A stretch of 64,000 nt of DNA from Sphingobacteriia bacterium (GTDB lineage Bacteria > Pseudomonadota > Alphaproteobacteria > Rickettsiales > 33-17): the NCBI GenBank assembly GCA_017304685.1, contig JAFKLR010000003.1:496001-560000 (forward strand), read 5' to 3'. The notes under the pieces are model-generated. The model saw nothing but the letters and a program-made list of their open reading frames with translations, made no database searches and was not told where the DNA came from. This document shows, piece by piece, positions 49,163 to 58,592 of the stretch (position 1 is the first letter of the stretch; the number at the start of each line of letters is the position of its first letter). The translations under genes were made by a program, and so were the position numbers.

Positions 49163-49936
49163 TTAGAAAATTTTATACCATTTTTCTTTTGATTTAACTC
49201 CTTTAAGTAATTCATAAGCTTTATGATACCAAGGGTTATGAGGGAAATTATAACCTAAAATACTTGCATATTTTTGTGCCTCATTAACAAGACCCATTGA
49301 ATAATAAATTTCAGTTAGTCTAAATAAAGCTTCTGCTACGTGAATAGTTTTATTAAATCTATCAACCACTGTTTTGAATCTATTTAAAGCGCCAATAATA
49401 TTATTTTTCTTTAAATAAAAACGACCAACCGACATTTCTTGTGCAGCTAAATGTTCATGTACTAAATCAAGTTTAACTTTTGCATCTTTAGCATAAGGTG
49501 AATCTGGGAAGCGATTAATAACTTCTTCAAGTGAATTAAGGGCTTTATATGTATCCTGTTGATCTCTTCCTGCATTATTAATTTGATCGTAATTGTTTAG
49601 TGCAATTAGGTAGTAAGCATAATCAGCGTTTTGATGAAGAGGATAGAGTTGTAAAAACCTTTCTAAAGAAGCAATTGAAGCTGCAAAATTATTTTGTGCA
49701 TATTGTAAGTAAGCATACATTAATTGCCCTTTAATAGCCCATTTTGAATAAGGGAATTCTTTTTCTAGTTGTTCAAACAATTCAGATGCTTTTGCTATTT
49801 CTTTTTTATTTAATTCTACAACAGCTTCAGTATATAAAGCCTCTGCTGATTCATAATTTTTTTCAACTTCTTTTTTAGTCGAAGCACAATTTGCAAGAAG
49901 CAAGGTAGTGATTAAGGTAATTACAAGTTTTTTCAT
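49163..49936 (-). CDS. bamD: Outer membrane assembly lipoprotein BamD
   Basis: 257 residues. A lipoprotein signal peptide ends in LLLANC (lipidated Cys). Five TPR-like hairpins follow, with YTEAVVELNKKEIAKASELF, FPYSKWAIKGQLMYAYLQYA, SLERFLQLYPLHQNADYAYY and DAKVKLDLVHEHLAAQEMSVG, the last being the typical BamD/ComL block. It sits on the inner face of the outer membrane and with BamA inserts beta-barrels. bamA begins at 63754. Confidence 0.95.
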   Translation of the reverse strand: MKKLVITLITTLLLANCASTKKEVEKNYESAEALYTEAVVELNKKEIAKASELFEQLEKEFPYSKWAIKGQLMYAYLQYAQNNFAASIASLERFLQLYPLHQNADYAYYLIALNNYDQINNAGRDQQDTYKALNSLEEVINRFPDSPYAKDAKVKLDLVHEHLAAQEMSVGRFYLKKNNIIGALNRFKTVVDRFNKTIHVAEALFRLTEIYYSMGLVNEAQKYASILGYNFPHNPWYHKAYELLKGVKSKEKWYKIF

Positions 49937-49980
49937 AATGATAAGTTAATTTTATTTAATTAATATTTCTTATAAAAATG

Positions 49981-50043
49981 CACTAACACATTTGTATATT
50001 GCTATACACTATACAAAAAAATACAAGTTAGTGATATTTTTTT
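49981..50043. promoter_or_regulatory. Imperfect hairpin with T run between bamD and the three-gene locus
   Basis: CACTAAC (49981-49987) pairs with GTTAGTG (50027-50033), and inside TTGTAT pairs with ATACAA. A run of seven T follows at 50037-50043. On the plus strand this looks like a terminator, yet no gene runs into it from the left. It may be an attenuator or operator for the gene at 50219. The rest of this 282-nt gap shows nothing else. Confidence 0.4.
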
Positions 50044-50218
50044 GTATCATTTTTTGTGTAAAAGTTGAAATTATTTATATCAATAAATATTTTTCTAATC
50101 TTACATACCTTAAATTTACTAATAACCAGTTAAAATAATTAATTAATAAATAAATTAGTAATGTTTCATCTAGATTACTAATAAAACCTATGATATATTG
50201 ATAATATTAGGAGCTAAT

Positions 50219-50530
50219 ATGTCGGAAGAAAGGGTATCAATTGTAGGCTTACCAAAAGCACTTGTTTTACAAGCGTTATGCAATAATGTAAAACCAAAAT
50301 TTCCTGGTATGTCAAAAATCAGCATGCGATACGAAGAAGCGGAAGCAATTATAAGAGTCTCAGAAAAAACTAATAATTTTATATATGGTGTTATAAAAAA
50401 TATATTTCACCTTGATATTGATTTGCATGGATTTGACTTTGATCCAACCAATTATGATAGAATGTATGGCAAAGGGCTTGCTAAAAAAATTATCAATACT
50501 CTTTATAAACAAATAGAAGTCGAAGAATAA
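50219..50530 (+). CDS. Small protein, 103 aa, paralogue of the one at 54312
   Basis: Starts at ATG 50219 with AGGAG 5 nt before it; the TTG at 50198 precedes the ribosome site. Blocks: SIVGLPKALVLQALCNNVKP, then a helix, then DFDPTNYDRMYGKGLAKKII. The same blocks recur in the protein at 54312-54671, so they are paralogues. From memory, similar DPxxYDRxNGEGxA proteins occur in phages and scattered bacteria without assigned function. It opens a three-gene block around the 1190-residue protein. Confidence 0.75.
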   Translation: MSEERVSIVGLPKALVLQALCNNVKPKFPGMSKISMRYEEAEAIIRVSEKTNNFIYGVIKNIFHLDIDLHGFDFDPTNYDRMYGKGLAKKIINTLYKQIEVEE

Positions 50531-50592
50531 CTTCTTTCTAAAAATTATAAATAAAGTTTTTATAATTAAAAAATTTTCCATTTATATCAAAT

Positions 50593-50606
50593 GTTTATTA
50601 ATAAAC
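50593..50606. promoter_or_regulatory. Nested palindrome upstream of the HEPN/TPR gene
   Basis: GTTTATTAATAAAC is a perfect 14-nt palindrome, enclosed by CAAATG and CATTTG arms. It lies in the 164-nt gap before the large gene, which also holds a 9-bp repeat AATTATAAA/TTTATAATT and a weak promoter TTGACT-16-TAAATT (50631-50658). A regulator-binding site is plausible. Confidence 0.4.
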
Positions 50607-50694
50607 TTACATTTGTTAATACTTTAATAATTGACTTTAGTAAATTAAATCTTAAATTAATGTTTATATGTAAATTTAAACTTAGGTTTTATTA

Positions 50695-53600
50695 ATGAAA
50701 GAAGTTTTGGAAAGAGATTTATTAGAGATTTACAATGCTTATATTGCTATCGATCAGTTAATTGAAATTCAAACGATTAGCCAAAAAGATTGCTTAACTA
50801 AGCTTAGGGAATCAATTCATAAACTTACATGGAATCTATCAGACGAGTTAACAATTAGAAATAAATATGGTCGAATAAAATATTTAGACGGTGTAAATCA
50901 TATTAGAGAACTATATATAGCAGATTGGGAGTTATTAGAATTTTTAGGACTTATTACAAATGAAGATGTTTTTCCTAATATCCAAAATATTGATTTCGTA
51001 AATATTTTTAAAAAAGACTTTATTACCTTAAGAAATAATTTGTTATTTTTATTAAATGAAAGAAAAGATATTTTGCCTAAGGAAATAAGTGATCGCATAA
51101 CAATTGAAGCCAATAAATACGAAGTTTCTGGCGTTTATAAGTACATTACTATAAACCATTTTGTATCTTTTGTACGAGATATATATAATTTAAATTTTAT
51201 TAGAGAAAAAATAAATCTTTTAAAGGTTATCGAAAAAGACAGCTTAATAAGTACAGATGAAGTTAAGAAAAGTTTTTATAAATATTCTGCGTCTCAAATT
51301 ATTGTAGACATTGGTGAAGCATATAAATATTTATCCGAGCCTTTAAAGTTAGATAAAAACATAGGTCTTAAATTAAAACCTTTAAGCGAAAAAAGAAATG
51401 AAACTCATTCTAACCCGCAAATAATGGAAAATTATGTTACTAAACAAGAATATTTACCGGTTTGTGAAGATGTTTTTTTAAATAATTTGGAAACAACTAT
51501 AAATGATAAAATTGTAATTCTCAAAGAATGCATTCAAACAGACAATTTTAGTCCTATTATACCTTCTAGTGGTTCAATTAAGGCTTCTAATACAAAACAC
51601 TTAGAAAAAATGCTTACACTTGCCATTTCTACGCAAGAATATATTAATAAATTAGAGAACTACTTAGTAAAAGTACAAGATAGTAATTTAGATATAGATT
51701 CTTTCTATGATTCGTTTACTAATGAAGAAAAGCAAGAAGACGATGTATTAAAAAGGTTTTTTGGTGAAGCTAAAAATACAAGAAATAAAATAGAAAATAA
51801 TTACAAGGCAAATAATAAGAAAAATACTAATAAAAAAGACTTGTCGCTATTATTTAAATATACTGAACAATCTAAAAAATTTGATTTTGCTGAATATATC
51901 CAAATCATAATAGAAGATCAAAAAATAAACTACCTTAATTATTTAAAAGAAATTAAAGAGCAGTCAAGCTTTTCGTTGGTAATTAATTCAAAAGATAATT
52001 TTGAAAAGCTAAAACGAATTTTAAATTTACCTTCGCTTAGTGAAACTAATTTTGAAGAGAATTTCTTAATAATTGAATCAATACTTGAAGCGAAAATTGA
52101 ATTTATTACTAATAAATTAAATATGAGCCTTGTAAATAAACTAAGCGATAGTAAATCAGTTACTGAACAATCAAGTGATCATGAAGATCAAAATAAGCAG
52201 GAAAGTAATTTTAAACAGCTTCAACGCGTCGAAAGTAAATTAAAGTTATTAGAGGCATTTTATAATTCAACATTTGAAAAAACTTTATACAACTATGCCG
52301 TAGGTTATATTTTAATCACAATTAATGAGTCATTATCGAAAATAAAATTTAATGATCCTTCTATAAAAGAATTATTAAACGAGCTAATTGAAGAAAGTGT
52401 AGCAAATTTAAGATATATACGTAATAAAGAATGTGCGCATAGTACATTTTCAAGTAAAAAAGATGCTATTGATAATTTTGTAGTTAATAGTTTATTACCG
52501 CTTAAGCATGATTATACAGCATTATCCAGCATATTTAATTATGACGAAACAAAAAGTTATGACATAGAATTATTATATAAGTTTGGAACGGCTTTTCTAA
52601 GGTTAGGCAAATTTAAACAAGCCTATCTAGTTTTTAAAAAAGCAAAAGAAGCTTATGAAAAACAACTTTTTGATAAGGAAGCATTAGATAATCCTAATAT
52701 TATAATTCTTACTATGGAAACAGATGTTAATTGTAATTTAATGATAATTAATCTTCATATGGCTAAGTGTTTGTTTTTGGCTAATGAACCAGAACAATCT
52801 ATGGAGGTTTTATTAAAATCAAATAACTTTTTAAAAATGCTGGAATCTTCTTTACAAGTAGAAATTCCTGAAGTCACAAGTAAATTAGCAAAATTGAATA
52901 TAAATGAATATAAAGAACTTCAAGCTATAAAAACAATTTTTGAAGAATATTTAGGTAAAGAAAACACTGAATATTTTGAAACCATATTAAAATATAAGAA
53001 AAAAGTTATTCAAGTTTTTTTAGATACAAACCTATTATATGGCATCATTCAAACAAAGCTTGGAATGAATGAAGAAGCCTATAAAACCTTAAATGACTTA
53101 TATGTTAATTTTGCACATTATTTCAAGGAAGCACCGGAAGATATAAAAATATCGGTAGAATTACAACTTTTTAAGTTAACTTATGTGTTACAGAAAGAAG
53201 AAGCGCTAAAAGTTTTAACAACTAAAATGCTTGAAAGTATCAAAGATTTTGAAGAAGTTACGCAATTTCATAGTTACTTACATTTTGCAAATTTGTATAT
53301 AAATTTTAAAAAAGCAGATCAAGCCAGATTCTTCTTAAAAAAGGCTGAAGATATTTATAATGCTCATAAAGCGAAATTTATTGACAGATTTGGAATTGGA
53401 ATAAAAGATTTAGAAGCTCAACTCTTACTCGTTAAAGCGGGGGTTTATAGAGATACTAATAATGAATTGTTTGGATCTACGCTTGAAGAATTAAGAAATA
53501 TAGAGATAAAATGTTCAAATACATTTTATTATCCCGAAATTTTAAATACCTTAATTATATGTGAAGTTAAAATTGGTAATTTAGAACGTGCAAAAGATTA

Positions 53601-54267
53601 TTTGGAAAAGCTTGAAAAACATAGTGAAAATAAAGCAATTGATAAAAGCTTAGTTTTATTTAATTATTTTGAAATTGCAGAAAAATTAGCTGAATCTGAT
53701 AACCATTTAAATGAAGTGATAGAAATTCTTAATAAAGCCTTAGCTTATAAAAAGGCATATAATTTAAAGCTCTCCGGAAGTCGAAAAGAAAGTTATTATA
53801 ACATGATTAGTAATTTAGGTTATAATTATTTAAGGCTTAATAATTATGCTAAAGCTGAAGAATACTATAAAAAAACTTTAAAAAAGCAAATTAAAAATCA
53901 ATATAACATTTATATAACTCTAGATAATTTAGCGGATACTTATTTTCGTTGGGGGGTAAGTTCAAAGGATATTAGTACTAAGGCTAAATATTTTGGGTAT
54001 TCTTTATTTTATATAAATTTTATAAAGCATTCTTTTAAAGAAAAAGACAGGCTAAAAATTAATTTATGCTTTGAAAAAGACTTTGAGTTTATTAATAAAT
54101 TTATATCAAATGAAGCAGATGAGAATATTAAAATTATTATTAAAAGCTCTATTAAAGAAGCTAAAGAAATTTTTGATAATGAGCTACTAGTACCTAATTT
54201 AAAAAATCATCGTACAATGTTTGAAGTGAAAGCTGGTTTTAAAGATGAAAAAATTGTTGAACTATAA
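50695..54267 (+). CDS. 1190-residue HEPN-like and TPR protein, unknown
   Basis: Two segments look like HEPN domains. One is around 195-240 (SQIIVDIGEAYKYLSEPLKL then SEKRNETHSN, Arg234 and His238), recalling HepT/DUF86. The other is around 530-590 (YAVGYILITINESLSKI then LRYIRNKECAHSTF, Arg576 and His582, fitting RxxxxxH). From about 625 to 1100 TPR repeats follow (LLYKFGTAFLRLGKFKQAYLVF, YLHFANLYINFKKADQARFF, YNMISNLGYNYLRLNNYAKA). No membrane segment or signal peptide. HEPN domains are often RNases in toxin or defence systems. It lies between two paralogous small genes. Confidence 0.68.
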   Translation: MKEVLERDLLEIYNAYIAIDQLIEIQTISQKDCLTKLRESIHKLTWNLSDELTIRNKYGRIKYLDGVNHIRELYIADWELLEFLGLITNEDVFPNIQNIDFVNIFKKDFITLRNNLLFLLNERKDILPKEISDRITIEANKYEVSGVYKYITINHFVSFVRDIYNLNFIREKINLLKVIEKDSLISTDEVKKSFYKYSASQIIVDIGEAYKYLSEPLKLDKNIGLKLKPLSEKRNETHSNPQIMENYVTKQEYLPVCEDVFLNNLETTINDKIVILKECIQTDNFSPIIPSSGSIKASNTKHLEKMLTLAISTQEYINKLENYLVKVQDSNLDIDSFYDSFTNEEKQEDDVLKRFFGEAKNTRNKIENNYKANNKKNTNKKDLSLLFKYTEQSKKFDFAEYIQIIIEDQKINYLNYLKEIKEQSSFSLVINSKDNFEKLKRILNLPSLSETNFEENFLIIESILEAKIEFITNKLNMSLVNKLSDSKSVTEQSSDHEDQNKQESNFKQLQRVESKLKLLEAFYNSTFEKTLYNYAVGYILITINESLSKIKFNDPSIKELLNELIEESVANLRYIRNKECAHSTFSSKKDAIDNFVVNSLLPLKHDYTALSSIFNYDETKSYDIELLYKFGTAFLRLGKFKQAYLVFKKAKEAYEKQLFDKEALDNPNIIILTMETDVNCNLMIINLHMAKCLFLANEPEQSMEVLLKSNNFLKMLESSLQVEIPEVTSKLAKLNINEYKELQAIKTIFEEYLGKENTEYFETILKYKKKVIQVFLDTNLLYGIIQTKLGMNEEAYKTLNDLYVNFAHYFKEAPEDIKISVELQLFKLTYVLQKEEALKVLTTKMLESIKDFEEVTQFHSYLHFANLYINFKKADQARFFLKKAEDIYNAHKAKFIDRFGIGIKDLEAQLLLVKAGVYRDTNNELFGSTLEELRNIEIKCSNTFYYPEILNTLIICEVKIGNLERAKDYLEKLEKHSENKAIDKSLVLFNYFEIAEKLAESDNHLNEVIEILNKALAYKKAYNLKLSGSRKESYYNMISNLGYNYLRLNNYAKAEEYYKKTLKKQIKNQYNIYITLDNLADTYFRWGVSSKDISTKAKYFGYSLFYINFIKHSFKEKDRLKINLCFEKDFEFINKFISNEADENIKIIIKSSIKEAKEIFDNELLVPNLKNHRTMFEVKAGFKDEKIVEL

Positions 54268-54311
54268 ACTTTTATGTATAAAATGCGCATGAAATTTTAA
54301 AAAGGTATATT

Positions 54312-54671
54312 ATGGCAAAAGAAAAAATTTCTATAAAAGGAATTTCCTATGCACATGTTTTACAGGCTTTATATAATAATGCCAAATCACCTAATAATAC
54401 ATTCTACAAAATGAGTTTAAAAAAAGCTCAGGAAATTATCAATTTAGCTTTTGAGAATGATAATTTCTTTTTACAAGAAGTTTATATGCGTGAATTATAT
54501 ATAGATATTAGTACTAATGAATTTGATCCAACTGAATATGATAAAAGAAATGGCGAAGAAGGTTTAGCAAAAAAAATAATTTATAGCCTGCGTGAATTAT
54601 TAGGCGGTAAAACTTTTAGAGGTAGCGTAAATATAGATTATGAAAAGAATACAAGCAGTAGAAAGTTATAA
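54312..54671 (+). CDS. Small protein, 119 aa, paralogue of the one at 50219
   Basis: ATG 54312 with AAAGG upstream, 44 nt after the large gene. Blocks: ISIKGISYAHVLQALYNNAK, MSLKKAQEIINLA, and EFDPTEYDKRNGEEGLAKKI. It differs from its paralogue by a longer C-terminal tail (LLGGKTFRGSVNIDYEKN). The DPxxYDxxNGEEG form is closer to the wider family than the 50219 copy. Function unknown. A bidirectional terminator overlaps its stop codon. Confidence 0.78.
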   Translation: MAKEKISIKGISYAHVLQALYNNAKSPNNTFYKMSLKKAQEIINLAFENDNFFLQEVYMRELYIDISTNEFDPTEYDKRNGEEGLAKKIIYSLRELLGGKTFRGSVNIDYEKNTSSRKL

Positions 54672-54688
54672 TTTAATACTGCTTGTAT
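54649..54688. terminator. 12-bp hairpin, bidirectional terminator
   Basis: ATACAAGCAGTA (54649-54660) and TACTGCTTGTAT (54677-54688) are exact complements with a 16-nt loop. It lies across the stop codon of the 119-aa gene and just before the convergent ettA end. Confidence 0.65.
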
Positions 54689-54697
54689 AAGTAATTG

Positions 54698-56368
54698 TTA
54701 ATGTGCGAACTTTTTAAATTTTGTTTTCTTTACTGATTCTTCACCAAGTCTACGTATTTTATCTTCTTCATAATCTTGGAAGTTACCTTGGAACCACTCA
54801 ACGTGGCCATTTCCTTCAAAAGCTAGCATATGTGTTGCAATTCTATCTAAGAACCAACGATCATGCGAAATAACAAGCACGCAACCATTGAAATCAAGAA
54901 TAGCTTCTTCAAGCGCACGTAAGGTTTCAACGTCTAAATCATTTGTTGGTTCGTCAAGTAATATAACGTTATGGCTTTCTTTTAACATTTTTGCCAAATG
55001 AACACGGTTTCTTTCACCACCAGAAAGTACTCCAATAGGTTTTTGTTGGTCACTACCTCTGAAGTTAAAGGCAGAACAATAAGCGCGGCTTTTTACAACC
55101 GTTTTACCAACTTCCATATCTTCTAGGCCTAAAGAAATTTCTTCCCAAACAGTTTTTTCATTATTCAAAGAATCGCGGCTTTGGTCAACATAACCAAGTT
55201 TTACTGATTCTCCTACAACAAATGAACCTGTATCAGGCTTTTCATGTTCTGTTATCATTTTAAATAATGTTGTTTTACCAGCGCCATTAGGACCAATAAT
55301 GCCAACAATCGCAGCAGGTGGAATATCGAATGTTAAGTCTTTAATAACAGTCTTTTCACCGAAAGCTTTATTGATTTGTTCAGCTTTAATAACAATATTG
55401 CCAAGGCGAGGGCCATCTGGAATAATAATTTGAGCTGTACCTTGACGTTTTTCTCTTTCTTCTGATGCAAGTTTTTCATAAGCAGCAAGTCTTGCTTTAC
55501 TTTTAGCTTGTCTTGCGCGTGGTGATTCACGAACCCATTCAAGCTCTCTTTGTAAAGTTTTACGGCGATCACTTTCACTTTTTTCTTCTTGAGCTAAGCG
55601 TTTTTCTTTTTGTTCAAGCCAAGAGGTATAATTTCCTTCCCATGGAATACCTTCACCACGGTCAAGTTCTAAAATCCAACCGGTAACGTTATCTAAGAAG
55701 TAACGATCGTGGGTAATCATAACCACGGTTCCTTTGTATTCTCTTAAATATTGCTCAAGCCATGCTACTGATTCTGCATCTAAATGGTTTGTTGGCTCAT
55801 CGAGAAGTAACATGTCAGGTTTTTCAAGGAGTAATTTACAAATTGCAACTCTGCGCCTTTCACCACCAGAAAGTTTAGTAACATCTGAGTCTTTTGGTGG
55901 GCAATTAAGTGCATCCATAGCAATTTCGACTTCACGCTCTAAATCCCAAGCTCCACAAGCATCAATTTGCTCTTGAAGTTGTCCTTGTCTTTCGATTAAA
56001 GCGTTCATTTCATCATCTGACATAGGTTCAGCAAACTTATTACTTATCTCATAATATTCATCTAAAAGGACTTTTTTATCTTTTAATGCTTCTAAAATAT
56101 TTTCATAAGCGTTCTTTGTTTCATCAAGTTTTGGTTCTTGTGCTAAATAACCAATTTTAACACCTTCTGCAGGCCATGCTTCACCGATAAAATCTTTATC
56201 AATACCTGCCATAATACGAAGTAATGTCGATTTACCGGAACCGTTCGGACCAATAACACCAATTTTAGCGCCTGGATAAAACGATAACCAAATATCTTTT
56301 AAAACCTGGCGATGTCCCTGAACGACTTTACCAACGCCTTTCATAACGTAAATGAATTTATGCGACAT
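54698..56368 (-). CDS. ettA: Energy-dependent translational throttle protein EttA (ABC-F)
   Basis: 556 residues with two ABC modules and no membrane domain. First P-loop GVIGPNGSGKSTLLR, signature KLSGGERRRVAICK, Walker B DMLLLDEPTNHLD; second P-loop GIIGPNGAGKTTLFK, signature LSGGERNRVHLAKML. The linker between them carries the charged helices typical of ABC-F. EttA binds the ribosomal E site and controls the first peptide bond according to ATP/ADP. Confidence 0.96.
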   Translation of the reverse strand: MSHKFIYVMKGVGKVVQGHRQVLKDIWLSFYPGAKIGVIGPNGSGKSTLLRIMAGIDKDFIGEAWPAEGVKIGYLAQEPKLDETKNAYENILEALKDKKVLLDEYYEISNKFAEPMSDDEMNALIERQGQLQEQIDACGAWDLEREVEIAMDALNCPPKDSDVTKLSGGERRRVAICKLLLEKPDMLLLDEPTNHLDAESVAWLEQYLREYKGTVVMITHDRYFLDNVTGWILELDRGEGIPWEGNYTSWLEQKEKRLAQEEKSESDRRKTLQRELEWVRESPRARQAKSKARLAAYEKLASEEREKRQGTAQIIIPDGPRLGNIVIKAEQINKAFGEKTVIKDLTFDIPPAAIVGIIGPNGAGKTTLFKMITEHEKPDTGSFVVGESVKLGYVDQSRDSLNNEKTVWEEISLGLEDMEVGKTVVKSRAYCSAFNFRGSDQQKPIGVLSGGERNRVHLAKMLKESHNVILLDEPTNDLDVETLRALEEAILDFNGCVLVISHDRWFLDRIATHMLAFEGNGHVEWFQGNFQDYEEDKIRRLGEESVKKTKFKKFAH

Positions 56369-56431
56369 ATTATACCCTTTAGCCTATTTTTAAGTTTGAT
56401 TATAAATACAAGGTTTATAGGTAAAGTTCAA

Positions 56432-56475
56432 GTTAGATAATTGGTAATAATTGAATTTCATACTAATTATCTAAC
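56432..56475. terminator. 15-bp hairpin between the membrane protein and ettA
   Basis: GTTAGATAATTGGTA (56432-56446) pairs with TACTAATTATCTAAC (56461-56475) with one G-T wobble and a 14-nt loop. It follows the minus-strand gene at 56507 and precedes ettA. No clear T tract. Confidence 0.5.
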
Positions 56476-56506
56476 TATTAAAAGTTAAGGTACAAAAGTT
56501 GAAGAA

Positions 56507-58447
56507 CTAAAAATTTCTACTTTTTTCTTGATTTCTTTCTGAAATAAGGTTTTTCCAAGTGTCTTTAGTATATATAATACCATTATTTGAGTGCACTTTT
56601 ATTGAATCTCTATGTTTTTCTGAAGTGTAAGAATAACATACACCGGTACTTATTCCCCAATTAGTAACGTACCTTATTGGGTTAAATGGTGAAATAGTAT
56701 CGATTAAATGATTTAGGGTTCTTAGATATTTATTTTCTTTAACGCCAATTTCGGTTAAGTGTATATATTTATCGTCTTTATCCTTAATATATCCCATAAT
56801 TTCAGCGTTAGCATACGAATAAAGAGTGTTAATAAACATATGTAAAGATAGTAAGGCGCAAGTCATTAAATGTAAATTATAAAGGCGAACGGTATAATTA
56901 TAATAAAATAATACTAAAGGCATAACGCTAATTTTAACTAAGTTCTCAGTAAAATTGCTTAATTCAATATGTGTATATTTGTTTTTAGCTTTTTCAGGGT
57001 AGTTATTATTTGCATAAATACCGTCTTTAATAGGGTAGGTAGTATTACTAATAGCTGTTAAATTAATAGGTAATTCTATTTTGTCTGACTCAGGGAAAAC
57101 TGTAATAAGTAATCTATTTGTCTCTAAAACTAATTTCATAATTTGATCGGTAATTGATTTAAAAGAGTTACGATCATTTTTATGGTTGGGGTCAAAAGCC
57201 ATTAAACAAAATATAGAAAAGAATTTTAAACCTATTAATTTTGTAATAGTTTTTGATGATAAAAAACGCTCTAAAAATTTAAAATACTTATCTTTAAATA
57301 AACCTATTATCATAAAATTAATTAAAAGTGCTAATCCACTATACGCTTTAAAGAAAGTTATTAATTTATGTTTTAAACTAACCTTTATTTTTGGAAAATG
57401 ATATTTTTGTAAGTCGGTATATCTATATTGCATCCTTGTTTGATCAATAGCGCCTTCTATATCATCTAATATTTTTTGTTTTAGTTTTTTATAGTTATTC
57501 TTATCTTCAAAAAAATACTCTACATTTTCTATATCATCAATAAGGTTTTTTAGGTTCTTTATAAAGAGAGTTAGGCCTGTAGACCAAGATATTCCTACAG
57601 GTTCAAAGCTATCTAAAAGTCCTTTAAAAATGTCTTCAAAATATTTTACCTTAGAAGCTTCACTTAAGTCTTTGCATTTTGCTTTTAAAGCATTTGAATA
57701 AGAGATGTTTTGCTTTCTATGATTGTTCGTAAAGTAATAATTAACTTTTTCTTGAGCATTTTTACCTTTAAATTTCGATGCATCTTCATTTTCTTGTATT
57801 AATAAATATTCAAATACTTGTTTAAAGAAGTACATTTCCTCGGTTAATGAAGATGGCTCATATTCAAATTTACTATCTTTTTCATTATATTTAATAAAAA
57901 TCTCATTAATTTTAACAAGCTTAATTCCTAAATTTACAGTTGATTCTTGCTGAGATTTTGCTTCATAAAATGTTGAATTAGATTCACTTGCATTAGAATG
58001 TAAATTTTCGTTTCCTGACTTTAAACTTACTATAACATCATCTAATGTAGAAGCTGCCATAAAAGCTTCACGCAAACTTGTTACTAATTTACTAATGCAT
58101 CTTTCTTTATATTTATTCTTAAAAATTTTTTTATCATTATTAGAAATTTGATCTGAGTTCGTAAAATTTTCAAATAATTTATCAAAATTTTCTATCCTAT
58201 CATTAGTAAAATGTCTAAATACAATTTTCTTTGCAGTCTTAAATTTGTCACTATCGCTTAATTTTTTGCTAACTTTATTGCCTGTATATTTTTTAACAAA
58301 ATCAACTAAATCTTTTTGATTGTTTAAACCATTAATTTCAAGCGCTACATCGTTTGTCTCGTTACTTAGCTCAAAATTAAAAATATAAGTTTTATTAATT
58401 TTAGGTGTAGTTACTTGAAATTTAAATTGATAGTTCTGCGTCTTCAT
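56507..58447 (-). CDS. Large membrane protein, 646 aa, unknown
   Basis: Residues 1-350 are soluble, charged and mostly helical (the first 45 look beta-rich). Hydrophobic segments lie at about 361-384 (FKAYSGLALLINFMIIGLF), 401-418, and a pair at 503-546 (ISVMPLVLFYYNYTVRLYNL and following). The end (about 560-646) is soluble. I recognise no family or enzyme motif. A clean promoter precedes it and hairpins flank it, so it is a single-gene unit. Confidence 0.7.
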   Translation of the reverse strand: MKTQNYQFKFQVTTPKINKTYIFNFELSNETNDVALEINGLNNQKDLVDFVKKYTGNKVSKKLSDSDKFKTAKKIVFRHFTNDRIENFDKLFENFTNSDQISNNDKKIFKNKYKERCISKLVTSLREAFMAASTLDDVIVSLKSGNENLHSNASESNSTFYEAKSQQESTVNLGIKLVKINEIFIKYNEKDSKFEYEPSSLTEEMYFFKQVFEYLLIQENEDASKFKGKNAQEKVNYYFTNNHRKQNISYSNALKAKCKDLSEASKVKYFEDIFKGLLDSFEPVGISWSTGLTLFIKNLKNLIDDIENVEYFFEDKNNYKKLKQKILDDIEGAIDQTRMQYRYTDLQKYHFPKIKVSLKHKLITFFKAYSGLALLINFMIIGLFKDKYFKFLERFLSSKTITKLIGLKFFSIFCLMAFDPNHKNDRNSFKSITDQIMKLVLETNRLLITVFPESDKIELPINLTAISNTTYPIKDGIYANNNYPEKAKNKYTHIELSNFTENLVKISVMPLVLFYYNYTVRLYNLHLMTCALLSLHMFINTLYSYANAEIMGYIKDKDDKYIHLTEIGVKENKYLRTLNHLIDTISPFNPIRYVTNWGISTGVCYSYTSEKHRDSIKVHSNNGIIYTKDTWKNLISERNQEKSRNF

Positions 58448-58479
58448 AGCGCTACTTTAAAATATTAAAATTTTTACGT

Positions 58480-58508
58480 ATTTTAATAGTAAAGTAACCT
58501 TTTGTCAA
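58480..58508 (-). promoter_or_regulatory. Near-consensus promoter of the 646-aa gene
   Basis: Minus strand TTGACA (58508-58503), 17 nt, TAAAAT (58485-58480). Perfect -35 and five of six at -10, about 33 nt before the ATG. Confidence 0.65.
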
Positions 58509-58592
58509 TAAATTGTCATTTATATAGTTATATAATAAACTATTGAAATTAATATAAATGAAAAATTATTTTATAAAAATTAAGGGAATTAT

